Assembly (NCBI RefSeq): GCF_003003035.1
Contig: NZ_PVTS01000001.1
Coordinates: 124,001 to 188,000 of the forward strand
Length of the DNA stretch: 64,000 bases
Direction of reading: 5' to 3'
From: Marinilabilia salmonicolor
GTDB taxonomy: Bacteria > Bacteroidota > Bacteroidia > Bacteroidales > Marinilabiliaceae
In this document: piece after piece, positions 35,669 to 42,732 of the stretch
Layout of the letters: each line of letters opens with the position of its first letter
How positions within the stretch are numbered: position 1 is the first letter of the stretch
Position numbers and translations under genes: made by a program
Notes under the pieces: model-generated
The model's input: only the letters and a program-made list of their open reading frames with translations
The model's database searches: none
What the model was told of the DNA's origin: nothing

Positions 35669-36571
35669 TTATAAGTTCTTCAGCCATTTTTCCAGATGCC
35701 GGGTCCACTCAAAGGCAGGACTTTCTTTTCTGAACCCGAAGCCATGGCCTCCCCGGGGCAATATTATTTCCTGAACGGGAACATTGGCTTTTCGTAGTGC
35801 TTCGGCATATTGTTTTGTGTTTTCTACCGGAACAGAGCCATCATCTTGGGCATGAAGAATGAAGGCAGGCGGTGTTTCAGGTGTAACCTGTTTTTCCAGG
35901 GAAAAAAGATCAATCTGTTTCTCATCGGGTTGTTTCCCCAAAAGGGCTTCTCTGGATCCCTGATGGGTCAGGTCATCACTCATGGAAATGACGGGATACA
36001 TCAGAATGGAGAAGTCGGGTCTTGCATTCCCTGTGACGCTGCCTAAGGGGAGGTCAAGCTTGAACAGGTTGGAGGCTGAAGCTGCCAGATGCCCTCCTGC
36101 TGAAAATCCCATGATGCCGACTTTTGTTGAGTCAACTCCCAGTTGTGAAGCATTTTTACGGATGGAGGCAATGGCTTGCAGGGCATCGGTGAGCGGAATA
36201 GTGGTTGCCTGATCAAAAAGTAATTCATCAGGAAGTCTGTACTTCAGAACAAATGCCTGATATCCCAATTGCGATAACCACTTGGCAACCTGCTTGCCTT
36301 CATGTTCGTATGCCTGATATTGATAACCTCCACCGGGACAAATGATGATGGCCGGTGCGGGTTGTTTGCACTTGGAATCAAAAAACCATAATTCCGGTAC
36401 CGTGACGTTGGTAACAATGGCAGACCCGCTTGCCGAGGTGGTCCATGTTTCTTCTGTATCCTGAGTCTTGTTTCCCGGAGGATTGCCCTGATATAACGGA
36501 ATGGATCGATCTTGTGACATGGTGTTCAGCATTCCGGTTATGAAAATTAGTGTGGAAAAAATGATGCGCAT
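35669..36571 (-). CDS. Secreted alpha/beta-hydrolase (carbohydrate esterase-like), inside the his operon
   Basis: The start at 36571 (300 aa) gives a signal peptide (MRIIFSTLIFITGMLNTMSQ). The fold of the BD-FAE/acetyl-xylan esterase type is supported by the oxyanion region CPGGGYQYQAYEHEG, the nucleophile elbow GFSAGGHLA, the Asp in HAQDDGSVPV and the His in GGHGFGF. Such proteins remove acetyl or feruloyl groups from xylan, though exact activity is unknown. It sits 10 bp after hisC and 38 bp before hisB, so it is transcribed with the his genes, an odd place for an exported esterase. Confidence 0.82.
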   Translation of the reverse strand: MRIIFSTLIFITGMLNTMSQDRSIPLYQGNPPGNKTQDTEETWTTSASGSAIVTNVTVPELWFFDSKCKQPAPAIIICPGGGYQYQAYEHEGKQVAKWLSQLGYQAFVLKYRLPDELLFDQATTIPLTDALQAIASIRKNASQLGVDSTKVGIMGFSAGGHLAASASNLFKLDLPLGSVTGNARPDFSILMYPVISMSDDLTHQGSREALLGKQPDEKQIDLFSLEKQVTPETPPAFILHAQDDGSVPVENTKQYAEALRKANVPVQEIILPRGGHGFGFRKESPAFEWTRHLEKWLKNL

Positions 36572-36581
36572 AATCGCTTGT

Positions 36582-37616
36582 TTATGATAAACCATCCAGT
36601 GCTTCAATTAACTCCCGGTTTTCCTCCGGAGTTCCTACCGTAATACGGAGACATCCTTCGCAGAGAGCTACATTAGAGCGGTCGCGGACAATAATCTTTC
36701 TGGCCACAAGATAATTATAAATTTTCTTAGGTTCAGGGGTCTTTATCAGTACAAAGTTGGCATCGGTGGGGTAAACTTTTTTTACGAAGTCTTTGGTTTT
36801 TAGTGTCTCTATGAGCCTGGTTCTCTCTTCAAGTAGTTCTTTTACCCATCTTTTCATGGTGTCGTTGTCGGAGAGCAGTTCCAATGCTTTTTGCTGGGTT
36901 AAAATATTAACGTTGTAAGGATATTTTATCTTGCTAAACACGTTTATTATTTCGTCTTTGGCAAAAGCCATGCCCAATCTGATGCCTGCCATTCCCCATG
37001 CCTTGGAAAATGTTTGAAGGATGATCAGGTTAGGGTATTGTGTCAGTCTGGTCAGCCAGCTTTTGTCAGGGGCGAAATCGATGTATGCCTCATCCAGCAC
37101 CACAATGCCATTGAATTCATCCAGTATTTTTTTGACCTCTTGTGGGGAAAAACAGTTTCCGGTAGGATTGTTAGGTGAGCAGAGAAAAATAATTTTTGTG
37201 TGTTCATCTGCAGCTTTAAGCAGTGCCTCTGCGTCCAGTTCGAAATCAGGTGTGAGCAGCACTTTTTTGACGTCAATGTTGTTGATGTCTGCGGCAACCT
37301 GATACATCCCATAAGTTGGAGAGATGGAGACTATATTGTCTTTCCCGGGTTCGCAAAAGGCCCTGATGGCAATATCAATGGCTTCATCACTTCCATTCCC
37401 CAGAAAAATGTTTTCTGCAGAAATCTCTTTGATCGCGGCTATTCGTTTCTTTAATTCACGTTGATAGGGGTCGGGGTATCTGTTGAACGGTGCGTTGAAT
37501 GGATTTTCATTGGCATCCAGAAATACGGCAGCTTCCCCGCTGAATTCATCGCGTGCGGAGGAATAGGGCTTTAGATCACGTATGTTGGGGCGCAATAACT
37601 CGTTTATTGAATTCAT
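36582..37616 (-). CDS. hisC: Histidinol-phosphate aminotransferase
   Basis: PLP-dependent class I/II aminotransferase, 344 residues. Visible are [10 protein letters not shown] (residues ~32-41), [27 protein letters not shown], the PLP-binding Lys in [14 protein letters not shown], and the C-terminal Arg in [12 protein letters not shown]. Normal length. It lies 66 bp after hisD. Confidence 0.95.
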   Translation of the reverse strand: MNSINELLRPNIRDLKPYSSARDEFSGEAAVFLDANENPFNAPFNRYPDPYQRELKKRIAAIKEISAENIFLGNGSDEAIDIAIRAFCEPGKDNIVSISPTYGMYQVAADINNIDVKKVLLTPDFELDAEALLKAADEHTKIIFLCSPNNPTGNCFSPQEVKKILDEFNGIVVLDEAYIDFAPDKSWLTRLTQYPNLIILQTFSKAWGMAGIRLGMAFAKDEIINVFSKIKYPYNVNILTQQKALELLSDNDTMKRWVKELLEERTRLIETLKTKDFVKKVYPTDANFVLIKTPEPKKIYNYLVARKIIVRDRSNVALCEGCLRITVGTPEENRELIEALDGLS

Positions 37617-37682
37617 TTTTTGCAGAATTAAACTTGTTTAGTAAGATGTTTGATCATCTTGATGTTTGTTTGGGCGACTGGT

Positions 37683-38972
37683 TTATTGCTTGTTGAGGGT
37701 GCTTAATCTCATGGATACGGCCATTTTGTGAGCTTCCAGTTCTTCTGCCTCAGCCATAACTTCGATTACCGGGCCCAGCTTTTGCAGCCCTTCCTCTGAG
37801 ATTTCCTGAAAGGTGATTTTTTTGCAGAAACTATCGAGGTTAACCCCGCTATAGGCACGCGCGTAGCCATACGTGGGGAGTGTGTGATTGGTTCCGGAGG
37901 CGTAATCACCTGCACTTTCCGGGGTGTAATTACCCAGAAACACAGAGCCTGCATTGTTGATTTTTTCGGCCACATCAGCATAGTTTCGTACTGAAAGAAT
38001 CAGGTGTTCCGGCGCGTAAAGATTCGTGAAGTCAAGCATTTCTTGCTGATCTTTAAGCAGGATTAATCTGCTGTGCTCCAGTGCTTTTTTTGTGGTCTCG
38101 GCTCTGGGTAACAATTCCAGTTGTTTTGCAATCTGAGTCTGAACTTCCGCAATTAATTTCTCGGAGTCAGTGACCAGTATCGCCTGGCTGTCGGGACCGT
38201 GTTCGGCTTGTGAAAGCAGATCTGAGGCAACAAAACCAGCGTTGGCAGAGGCATCTGCCATTACTTCCACTTCCGAAGGTCCGGCCGGCATATCAATGGC
38301 TGTTCCATCAAGCGTTACCAGCTGTTTTGCCGCTGTGACAAAGCTGTTTCCCGGTCCGAAAATTTTGTCCACCGCCGGAATTGTTTCTGTTCCATAGGCC
38401 ATCGCTGCAATTGCCTGGGCTCCTCCAACTTTAAATATGCTGGTTATTCCCGTAAGGTGAGCCGCAAATAAAATGGCCGGGTGTATGTTTCCCTGTTTGT
38501 CGGGTGGCGTGCAGAGCACAATTTCTTTACAACCCGCAATGGAAGCGGGTATGGCAAGCATTAACACGGTAGAAAAAAGAGGAGCCGATCCACCGGGGAT
38601 GTATAAACCAACTTTTTCTATGGCAGTGCTGCGCTGCCAGCATACAACGCCGGGAGCTGTCTCGACTTTTTTAACTGTATGCTTCTGATTCTCATGAAAC
38701 TTTCGGATGTTTCTGACTGCCTCGTTGATGGCTCCTTTGAGTTGACTGCTGACATTCAGGCAACCCTGTCGGATCTCTTCTTCACTAACTCTGAAAGATT
38801 TAATGTTCACACCATCGAATTGGGAGGTGTATGCTCTGAGTGCCTGGTCTTTCTCTTTTCGAACAGCTGCCAGAACAGGGCGAATTTTCTCTATAACTTC
38901 CTGTTGGTTGCTGATGGCCCGGGTGGTCAGTTGCTGCCATTGTTCCCGGGCCGGATATTTTACTATTTCCAT
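37683..38972 (-). CDS. hisD: Histidinol dehydrogenase
   Basis: Zinc enzyme that oxidises L-histidinol to histidine in two steps. The 429-residue protein has YIPGGSAPLFSTVLMLAIPA, KIFGPGNSFVTAAKQLV, PAGPSEVEVMAD, DLLSQAEHGPDSQA with metal and catalytic ligands, and NHTLPTYGYARAYSGV. Normal length. It is 21 bp after hisG in the operon. Confidence 0.96.
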   Translation of the reverse strand: MEIVKYPAREQWQQLTTRAISNQQEVIEKIRPVLAAVRKEKDQALRAYTSQFDGVNIKSFRVSEEEIRQGCLNVSSQLKGAINEAVRNIRKFHENQKHTVKKVETAPGVVCWQRSTAIEKVGLYIPGGSAPLFSTVLMLAIPASIAGCKEIVLCTPPDKQGNIHPAILFAAHLTGITSIFKVGGAQAIAAMAYGTETIPAVDKIFGPGNSFVTAAKQLVTLDGTAIDMPAGPSEVEVMADASANAGFVASDLLSQAEHGPDSQAILVTDSEKLIAEVQTQIAKQLELLPRAETTKKALEHSRLILLKDQQEMLDFTNLYAPEHLILSVRNYADVAEKINNAGSVFLGNYTPESAGDYASGTNHTLPTYGYARAYSGVNLDSFCKKITFQEISEEGLQKLGPVIEVMAEAEELEAHKMAVSMRLSTLNKQ

Positions 38973-38993
38973 GGATTCAGGGAAATTAATTGT

Positions 38994-39854
38994 CTATAAT
39001 ATCATTTTCTCGATGGGAATAATCAAAATTCCCTGGGCACCGTTTTCTTTTAGTTGGCCTATTACATCCCAGAAATGGTCTTCCTTAATAACGGAGTGAA
39101 CGCTGCTCCAGCCTTCCTGTGCCAAAGGCAGGACAGTGGGGCTTTTCATTCCCGGTAGAATTTCAATGATTTTTTCCAGATTCTCATTGGGCGCATTCAG
39201 CAGGATGTATTTGTTGTTGTTGGAGGCCATTACGGCATTTATTCTGAAAATCATTTGATCCAGAATAGCCCTTTTTTCAGGAGAAAGATTACCGTTAGAT
39301 ACCAGAACTGCCTCCGAATCCATTACTTTTTCTACTTCTTTAAGGTGATTGGCTACCAACGTACTTCCGGAGCTCACAATGTCAAAGATGGCATCGGCGA
39401 GTCCTATTCCCGGGGCGATCTCAACCGAACCGGCAATTTCATGGATTTCGGCGTTGATTTTCTTATCGGAAAAGAACTTTTTGAGGATTTCGGGGTAGGA
39501 GGTGGCTATCTTCTTGTTTTCGAACCACGAAAGACCGGTGTATTCCTGCTCTTTAGGAATAGCAAGGGAGAGTCGGCATTTGCTGAAACCCAATTTTTTT
39601 TCGGTGGTCAGGTTGAATCCTTTCTCCAGCAACTCATTTTGTCCCACGATGCCAATGTCTGCAACCCCGTCGGCCACCGTTTGCGGAATGTCATCGTCGC
39701 GGAGGAATAAAACTTCCATTGGAAATTTGGTGGCAGATGCTACCAGGCGTCCGTTGCCAAGGTTGAATTTTATGCCGGCTTCCTTAAGCAGGTCACGGCT
39801 GTCTTCAAATAAACGTCCTTTTTTTTGTAGTGCAATTCTTAATCTTGTTTCCAT
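38994..39854 (-). CDS. hisG: ATP phosphoribosyltransferase, long form with regulatory domain
   Basis: First, feedback-controlled step of histidine synthesis. The 286-residue protein is the long form: catalytic periplasmic-binding-protein fold (LRIALQKKGRLFEDS, GIVGQNELLEKG, GSVEIAPGIGLADAIFDIVSSGSTL) and a C-terminal ACT-like domain (about 210-286, with LPGMKSPTVLPLA and HFWDVIGQLKENGAQGIL), so allosteric inhibition by histidine is expected. No HisZ needed. Preceded by the his leader and attenuator. Confidence 0.95.
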   Translation of the reverse strand: METRLRIALQKKGRLFEDSRDLLKEAGIKFNLGNGRLVASATKFPMEVLFLRDDDIPQTVADGVADIGIVGQNELLEKGFNLTTEKKLGFSKCRLSLAIPKEQEYTGLSWFENKKIATSYPEILKKFFSDKKINAEIHEIAGSVEIAPGIGLADAIFDIVSSGSTLVANHLKEVEKVMDSEAVLVSNGNLSPEKRAILDQMIFRINAVMASNNNKYILLNAPNENLEKIIEILPGMKSPTVLPLAQEGWSSVHSVIKEDHFWDVIGQLKENGAQGILIIPIEKMIL

Positions 39855-39902
39855 AGTATTGTAAGTTTTTAATTTTCAGCTTAATAATCCTCGTTGGAAA
39901 AC

Positions 39903-39934
39903 AAAAAAGGCTTACCCAACGAGGTAAGCCTTTT
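39903..39934 (-). terminator. Attenuator terminator in the his leader
   Basis: On the minus strand AAAAGGCTTACC (39934-39923) pairs perfectly with GGTAAGCCTTTT (39916-39905), 12 bp with a 6-nt loop, then continues as TT. It lies between the leader peptide and hisG. Its 5' arm (CCTCG within GGCTTACCTCG, 39930-39920) can instead pair with GCGAGG of the leader (39974-39962 region), giving a competing antiterminator. Confidence 0.85.
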
Positions 39935-39973
39935 AAAGTTATATTATTGCATAGTACAACCAGCCCACCCTCG

Positions 39974-40024
39974 CTACGTGAGGTAGAAATGATGATGAGC
40001 ATGATGATGTACGGAAAAAATCAT
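39974..40024 (-). CDS. hisL: His operon leader peptide, 16 aa with six histidines
   Basis: The minus-strand ORF codes for MIFSVHHHAHHHFYLT and a TAG stop. Six His codons in seven positions are the hallmark of a transcription-attenuation leader: when charged tRNA-His is scarce the ribosome stalls on them and the downstream terminator (39903-39934) is prevented from forming. The stop codon lies in a small CTAC/GTAG hairpin (39974-39986). Followed 119 bp later by hisG. Confidence 0.9.
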   Translation of the reverse strand: MIFSVHHHAHHHFYLT

Positions 40025-40124
40025 ATTTTTTTCGCTTTTTTGATAATAATATGATGCAAAAATAGGTGCTTTTGAGATAAAATCAAATTTTTTACTGATA
40101 ATTTTTCCTGCTACGGGATAAAGC

Positions 40125-40514
40125 CTAAAGTCCGGCATGTCGCGCGTATTGTTTATCTTCAGCTTTAATGTGATTGGAAATCCAGTTTTTGATAAAGTTT
40201 GTTACCTCAATAGACAAGAGCATTTTTCCGGTGGTAAACTTCTCATAGAATTCTGTTGCTTTCTCAATGAACTCCCTGTGTTCCTTTTGATGTCTTTCCA
40301 GACCCGGAAACTGTATGGAGCGCATATACTCTTCTTCATTGGCGAAATGTACTTTTGCGTAATCCAAAAGTCCCTTTATCAGACCTGCCAGCTTTTCTTT
40401 TGAGCTGCCGTCTGCCAGCCCCTGGTAGAAATCGTTCAGTAATTGAAAAAGGCTCTGGTGTTCACTGTCTATTTGTGGTTGGTTAAGGAAATATTCTTCA
40501 CTCCATTGTAGCAT
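40125..40514 (-). CDS. Bacteriohemerythrin, copy 1
   Basis: 129-residue single-domain hemerythrin. All expected diiron ligands are visible: His in DSEHQSL, His/Glu in HFANEEEYM, two His in RHQKEHREF, and His/Asp in HIKAEDKQYA. These proteins bind oxygen and may store it, scavenge it, or sense it. It lies 27 bp downstream of a second hemerythrin gene on the same strand. Confidence 0.93.
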   Translation of the reverse strand: MLQWSEEYFLNQPQIDSEHQSLFQLLNDFYQGLADGSSKEKLAGLIKGLLDYAKVHFANEEEYMRSIQFPGLERHQKEHREFIEKATEFYEKFTTGKMLLSIEVTNFIKNWISNHIKAEDKQYARHAGL

Positions 40515-40541
40515 AAAGGTTGTACTTAAGTGTTTGTCTGG

Positions 40542-40937
40542 TTAAATATTATTGGCAAATCTGGCGTAATTCTGGTCCGTGCCTTTAATGTGGTTGATAA
40601 GCCATGTTTTCAGAAAATTGGTAACCTCCAGTGACAAAATCATCTTTCCTTCTTTAATTTTGTCATGAAATTCTGTTATTTTAGTTACATAAAAGTCGTG
40701 TTTTTCTTTATGCTCATCGAAGTCCGGGAAGTTGATGGATTTCATATACTTCTCCTCACTGGCAAAGTGATATTTTGTGTAATCGAGCATGGCAACTACC
40801 AGTTCAATTAATTTCTCCTTCGACTTACCATCTTTTAATCCCTGATAAAAATCGTTCAAAATTGCGATCCACTTCTGGTGTTCCTGATCCAGGGTTTCAT
40901 GACCTACCGAAAGGTCTTCAGTCCATTTAATTAACAT
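40542..40937 (-). CDS. Bacteriohemerythrin, copy 2
   Basis: The start at 40937 (131 aa, MLIKWTEDLSVGHETLD) aligns with the other copy; the longer frame only adds 16 unsupported residues. Ligands are DQEHQKW, HFASEEKYM, EHKEKHDFY and HIKGTDQNYA. The two proteins share DFYQGL-DG-SKEKL and EVTNF-K-W-NHIK, so they arose by tandem duplication, and their divergence suggests distinct roles. Confidence 0.93.
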   Translation of the reverse strand: MLIKWTEDLSVGHETLDQEHQKWIAILNDFYQGLKDGKSKEKLIELVVAMLDYTKYHFASEEKYMKSINFPDFDEHKEKHDFYVTKITEFHDKIKEGKMILSLEVTNFLKTWLINHIKGTDQNYARFANNI

Positions 40938-41108
40938 GCGCTTAAATTTTAGGTTGAAAAACATTGGTAAGGGAGGATGTTGCAATTATACAAATTTAAG
41001 GAGAGGATGGTTACAGGCACAAGCAAAATTTACATTAAAATAACATACCCGGAAAGTTTGTTAAAGTCGGGGATATTTCGACAGAGATGCATAGTCGTCG
41101 AAAATCCT

Positions 41109-41116
41109 TACTTTTG
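41109..41116 (+). promoter_or_regulatory. Candidate -7 box for pssA
   Basis: TACTTTTG fits TAnnTTTG and stands 18 bp before the ATG; no TTTG 19-21 bp upstream. Confidence 0.4.
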
Positions 41117-41134
41117 TGTTAAAATAGATGTTTT

Positions 41135-41863
41135 ATGAGAATTCTTCAGTTTGTTCCCAATACGTTGACCAGTTTGAACTTGTTTTTTGGTGCCACAGGT
41201 ATGATGCTGGCTTTTCAGGGACGTCCGGATCTTACTGCCTGGTGTATCCTTATTGCCGCGTTTTTTGATTTTACCGACGGTTTTGCAGCTCGCATGCTGA
41301 AAGCTTACAGTGATATAGGCAAGGAACTGGACTCTCTGGCTGATCTCATTAGTTTTGGTCTTGCTCCTGCGGCTGCTTATATGAGTCTTTTACATTTTGG
41401 GCTGACAGGAAGTTGGACCTTTAGCTTTTTTGCTCATGATTTTGTTACCCGGCTGTTATTGCTGGCGCCTTTTGTGCTGGCTGTTTTTTCGGCTCTCAGG
41501 CTGGCTAAGTTCAATATTGATACACGCCAGACGGAATCCTTCCTGGGACTTACGACGACCGCCACAGGAATGTTTTCCGTGTCGTTGATTTACCTTGTTT
41601 ATGTAAGAGGAGGAGATTGGGAGATGCTGGCGACTCCCTGGTTTGTGCTTCCGGTTATTGCGGTGTTTTGTGCTTTGCTGGTTAGTGAAATACCAATGTT
41701 CTCTTTGAAATTTAAAGACTTTCATTTTCAACGAAACCTGTCGCGGTATCTGTTAATTCTGATAGGTGCTGTGTCTTTGCTTTTCTTTGGAATTGGAGGA
41801 ATTGCTTTTACGGTGTTAGGGTATCTGTTGTTTTCATTGGTAAACTGGTTGCGAAGAGTTTAA
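41135..41863 (+). CDS. pssA: CDP-diacylglycerol--serine O-phosphatidyltransferase
   Basis: Integral membrane enzyme for phosphatidylserine, precursor of phosphatidylethanolamine. The CDP-alcohol phosphotransferase motif DG-x2-AR-x8-G-x3-D-x3-D is complete in FTDGFAARMLKAYSDIGKELDSLADL (residues ~48-72). The 242-residue protein has about seven transmembrane helices. N-terminal FVPNTLTSLNLFFG matches PssA. Followed by a terminator; psd is not in the window. Confidence 0.93.
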   Translation: MRILQFVPNTLTSLNLFFGATGMMLAFQGRPDLTAWCILIAAFFDFTDGFAARMLKAYSDIGKELDSLADLISFGLAPAAAYMSLLHFGLTGSWTFSFFAHDFVTRLLLLAPFVLAVFSALRLAKFNIDTRQTESFLGLTTTATGMFSVSLIYLVYVRGGDWEMLATPWFVLPVIAVFCALLVSEIPMFSLKFKDFHFQRNLSRYLLILIGAVSLLFFGIGGIAFTVLGYLLFSLVNWLRRV

Positions 41864-41866
41864 AAG

Positions 41867-41896
41867 AAAGGCCATCTGGTACAGACAGCCTTTTTT
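41867..41896 (+). terminator. Terminator of pssA
   Basis: Two-part stem: AAAGGC (41867-41872) with GCCTTT (41888-41893), and TCTG with CAGA inside, CA/CA internal mismatch, followed by T run. Confidence 0.7.
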
Positions 41897-41973
41897 GATC
41901 AGTTATGTAATGCAGGAATCCTCGTGTAAAGACCTGTAATTCTACAAATAAAGGTCATCACGCTGTTTTCTCC

Positions 41974-42294
41974 TTACTTGATCAACTCCAGGTCTTTAAC
42001 GTTGATACTTAGCGCAGATTTGATGTCACCATCTTTTCCTTTGTAGCCTTCGCTGGCAGGGACGCCTTCAATCAGAACTTTCTTTCCTTTGGTAAGAAAT
42101 TCTGCTACTTTGGTACTTTGTCCGTCATTTTTCCACAATACAGCCCGTACCCACTCGGTACGTTCCACCTTGTTTCCCTGTTGGTCTTTGTAGTCCATGG
42201 AGACGGCAACATCAAAGTTAATGGCTTTCTTTTTGCCTACTTCTCTGATTTCGGCATCATGTCCGAGTGCCCCGGACAGAATCATTTTTAACAT
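41974..42294 (-). CDS. ssb: Short single-stranded DNA-binding protein (SSB paralogue)
   Basis: 106-residue OB-fold protein with SSB-like pattern (LSGALGHDAEIREV, FDVAVSMDY, TEWVRAVLW, KGKKVLIEGVP). It ends with VKDLELIK right after the OB-fold; the flexible linker and acidic DDDxPF-type tail of housekeeping SSB are missing, so it cannot recruit partners in the usual way. Probably a secondary SSB, for example for competence or stress; the main ssb would be elsewhere. No partner gene nearby. Confidence 0.85.
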   Translation of the reverse strand: MLKMILSGALGHDAEIREVGKKKAINFDVAVSMDYKDQQGNKVERTEWVRAVLWKNDGQSTKVAEFLTKGKKVLIEGVPASEGYKGKDGDIKSALSINVKDLELIK

Positions 42295-42732
42295 GACAAT
42301 TTATTTAAGGGTTAATAAAAAATGGGCATAACTTGTCAGCACTATCTGATTGTAAATCTATGAATTAGTTTTTATAATGTCCAGCGTTGGATTGGTTTAT
42401 TAGTTTTTAGAGCGATAGCTGGCTAAGTCTTGAATTATTGCGTTTAGTTAGAACAATATCAAGCTTGCTTGGATATTGTCGAGCGCAGCAATAATCATGT
42501 TAATAATTTTTTTGATTACGTTTTTCTATCAAGACAAAAAAGTAATTCAGGGTTTAAGGGATGAAATCCCTTTGGGAAAATGTTTAGGACACTATTAGTT
42601 TTTGATGATTGCTTTGGGGAACGCTCTCTTATTTTAAGATTTTTATCATTTAGAACCCGGTAAATTGGAGTTATCTTTGTGTTGAGTTGTTTTTGAATGA
42701 GACAAACTGGTAACTAAAAGTTTTTTATACAA
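42295..42732. other. Intergenic region with an imperfect cruciform
   Basis: 438 bp without ORF. A nested inverted repeat lies at 42434-42495 (listed separately). A -7-like box TATCTTTG (42672-42679) is 54 bp before the HEXXH gene, without a good -33. Confidence 0.45.
42434..42495. repeat. Nested inverted repeat
   Basis: ATTATTGC (42434-42441) pairs with GCAATAAT (42488-42495), and inside CAATATC (42454-42460) pairs with GATATTG (42472-42478) plus AAG/CTT. No T run, so probably not a terminator; could be a remnant of a repeat element. Confidence 0.45.

Noticed and set aside
39805-40002. 65-aa ORF over the his leader region
   Set aside because: It runs through the attenuator hairpin and into hisG in another frame; the 16-aa His-rich ORF explains the region better.
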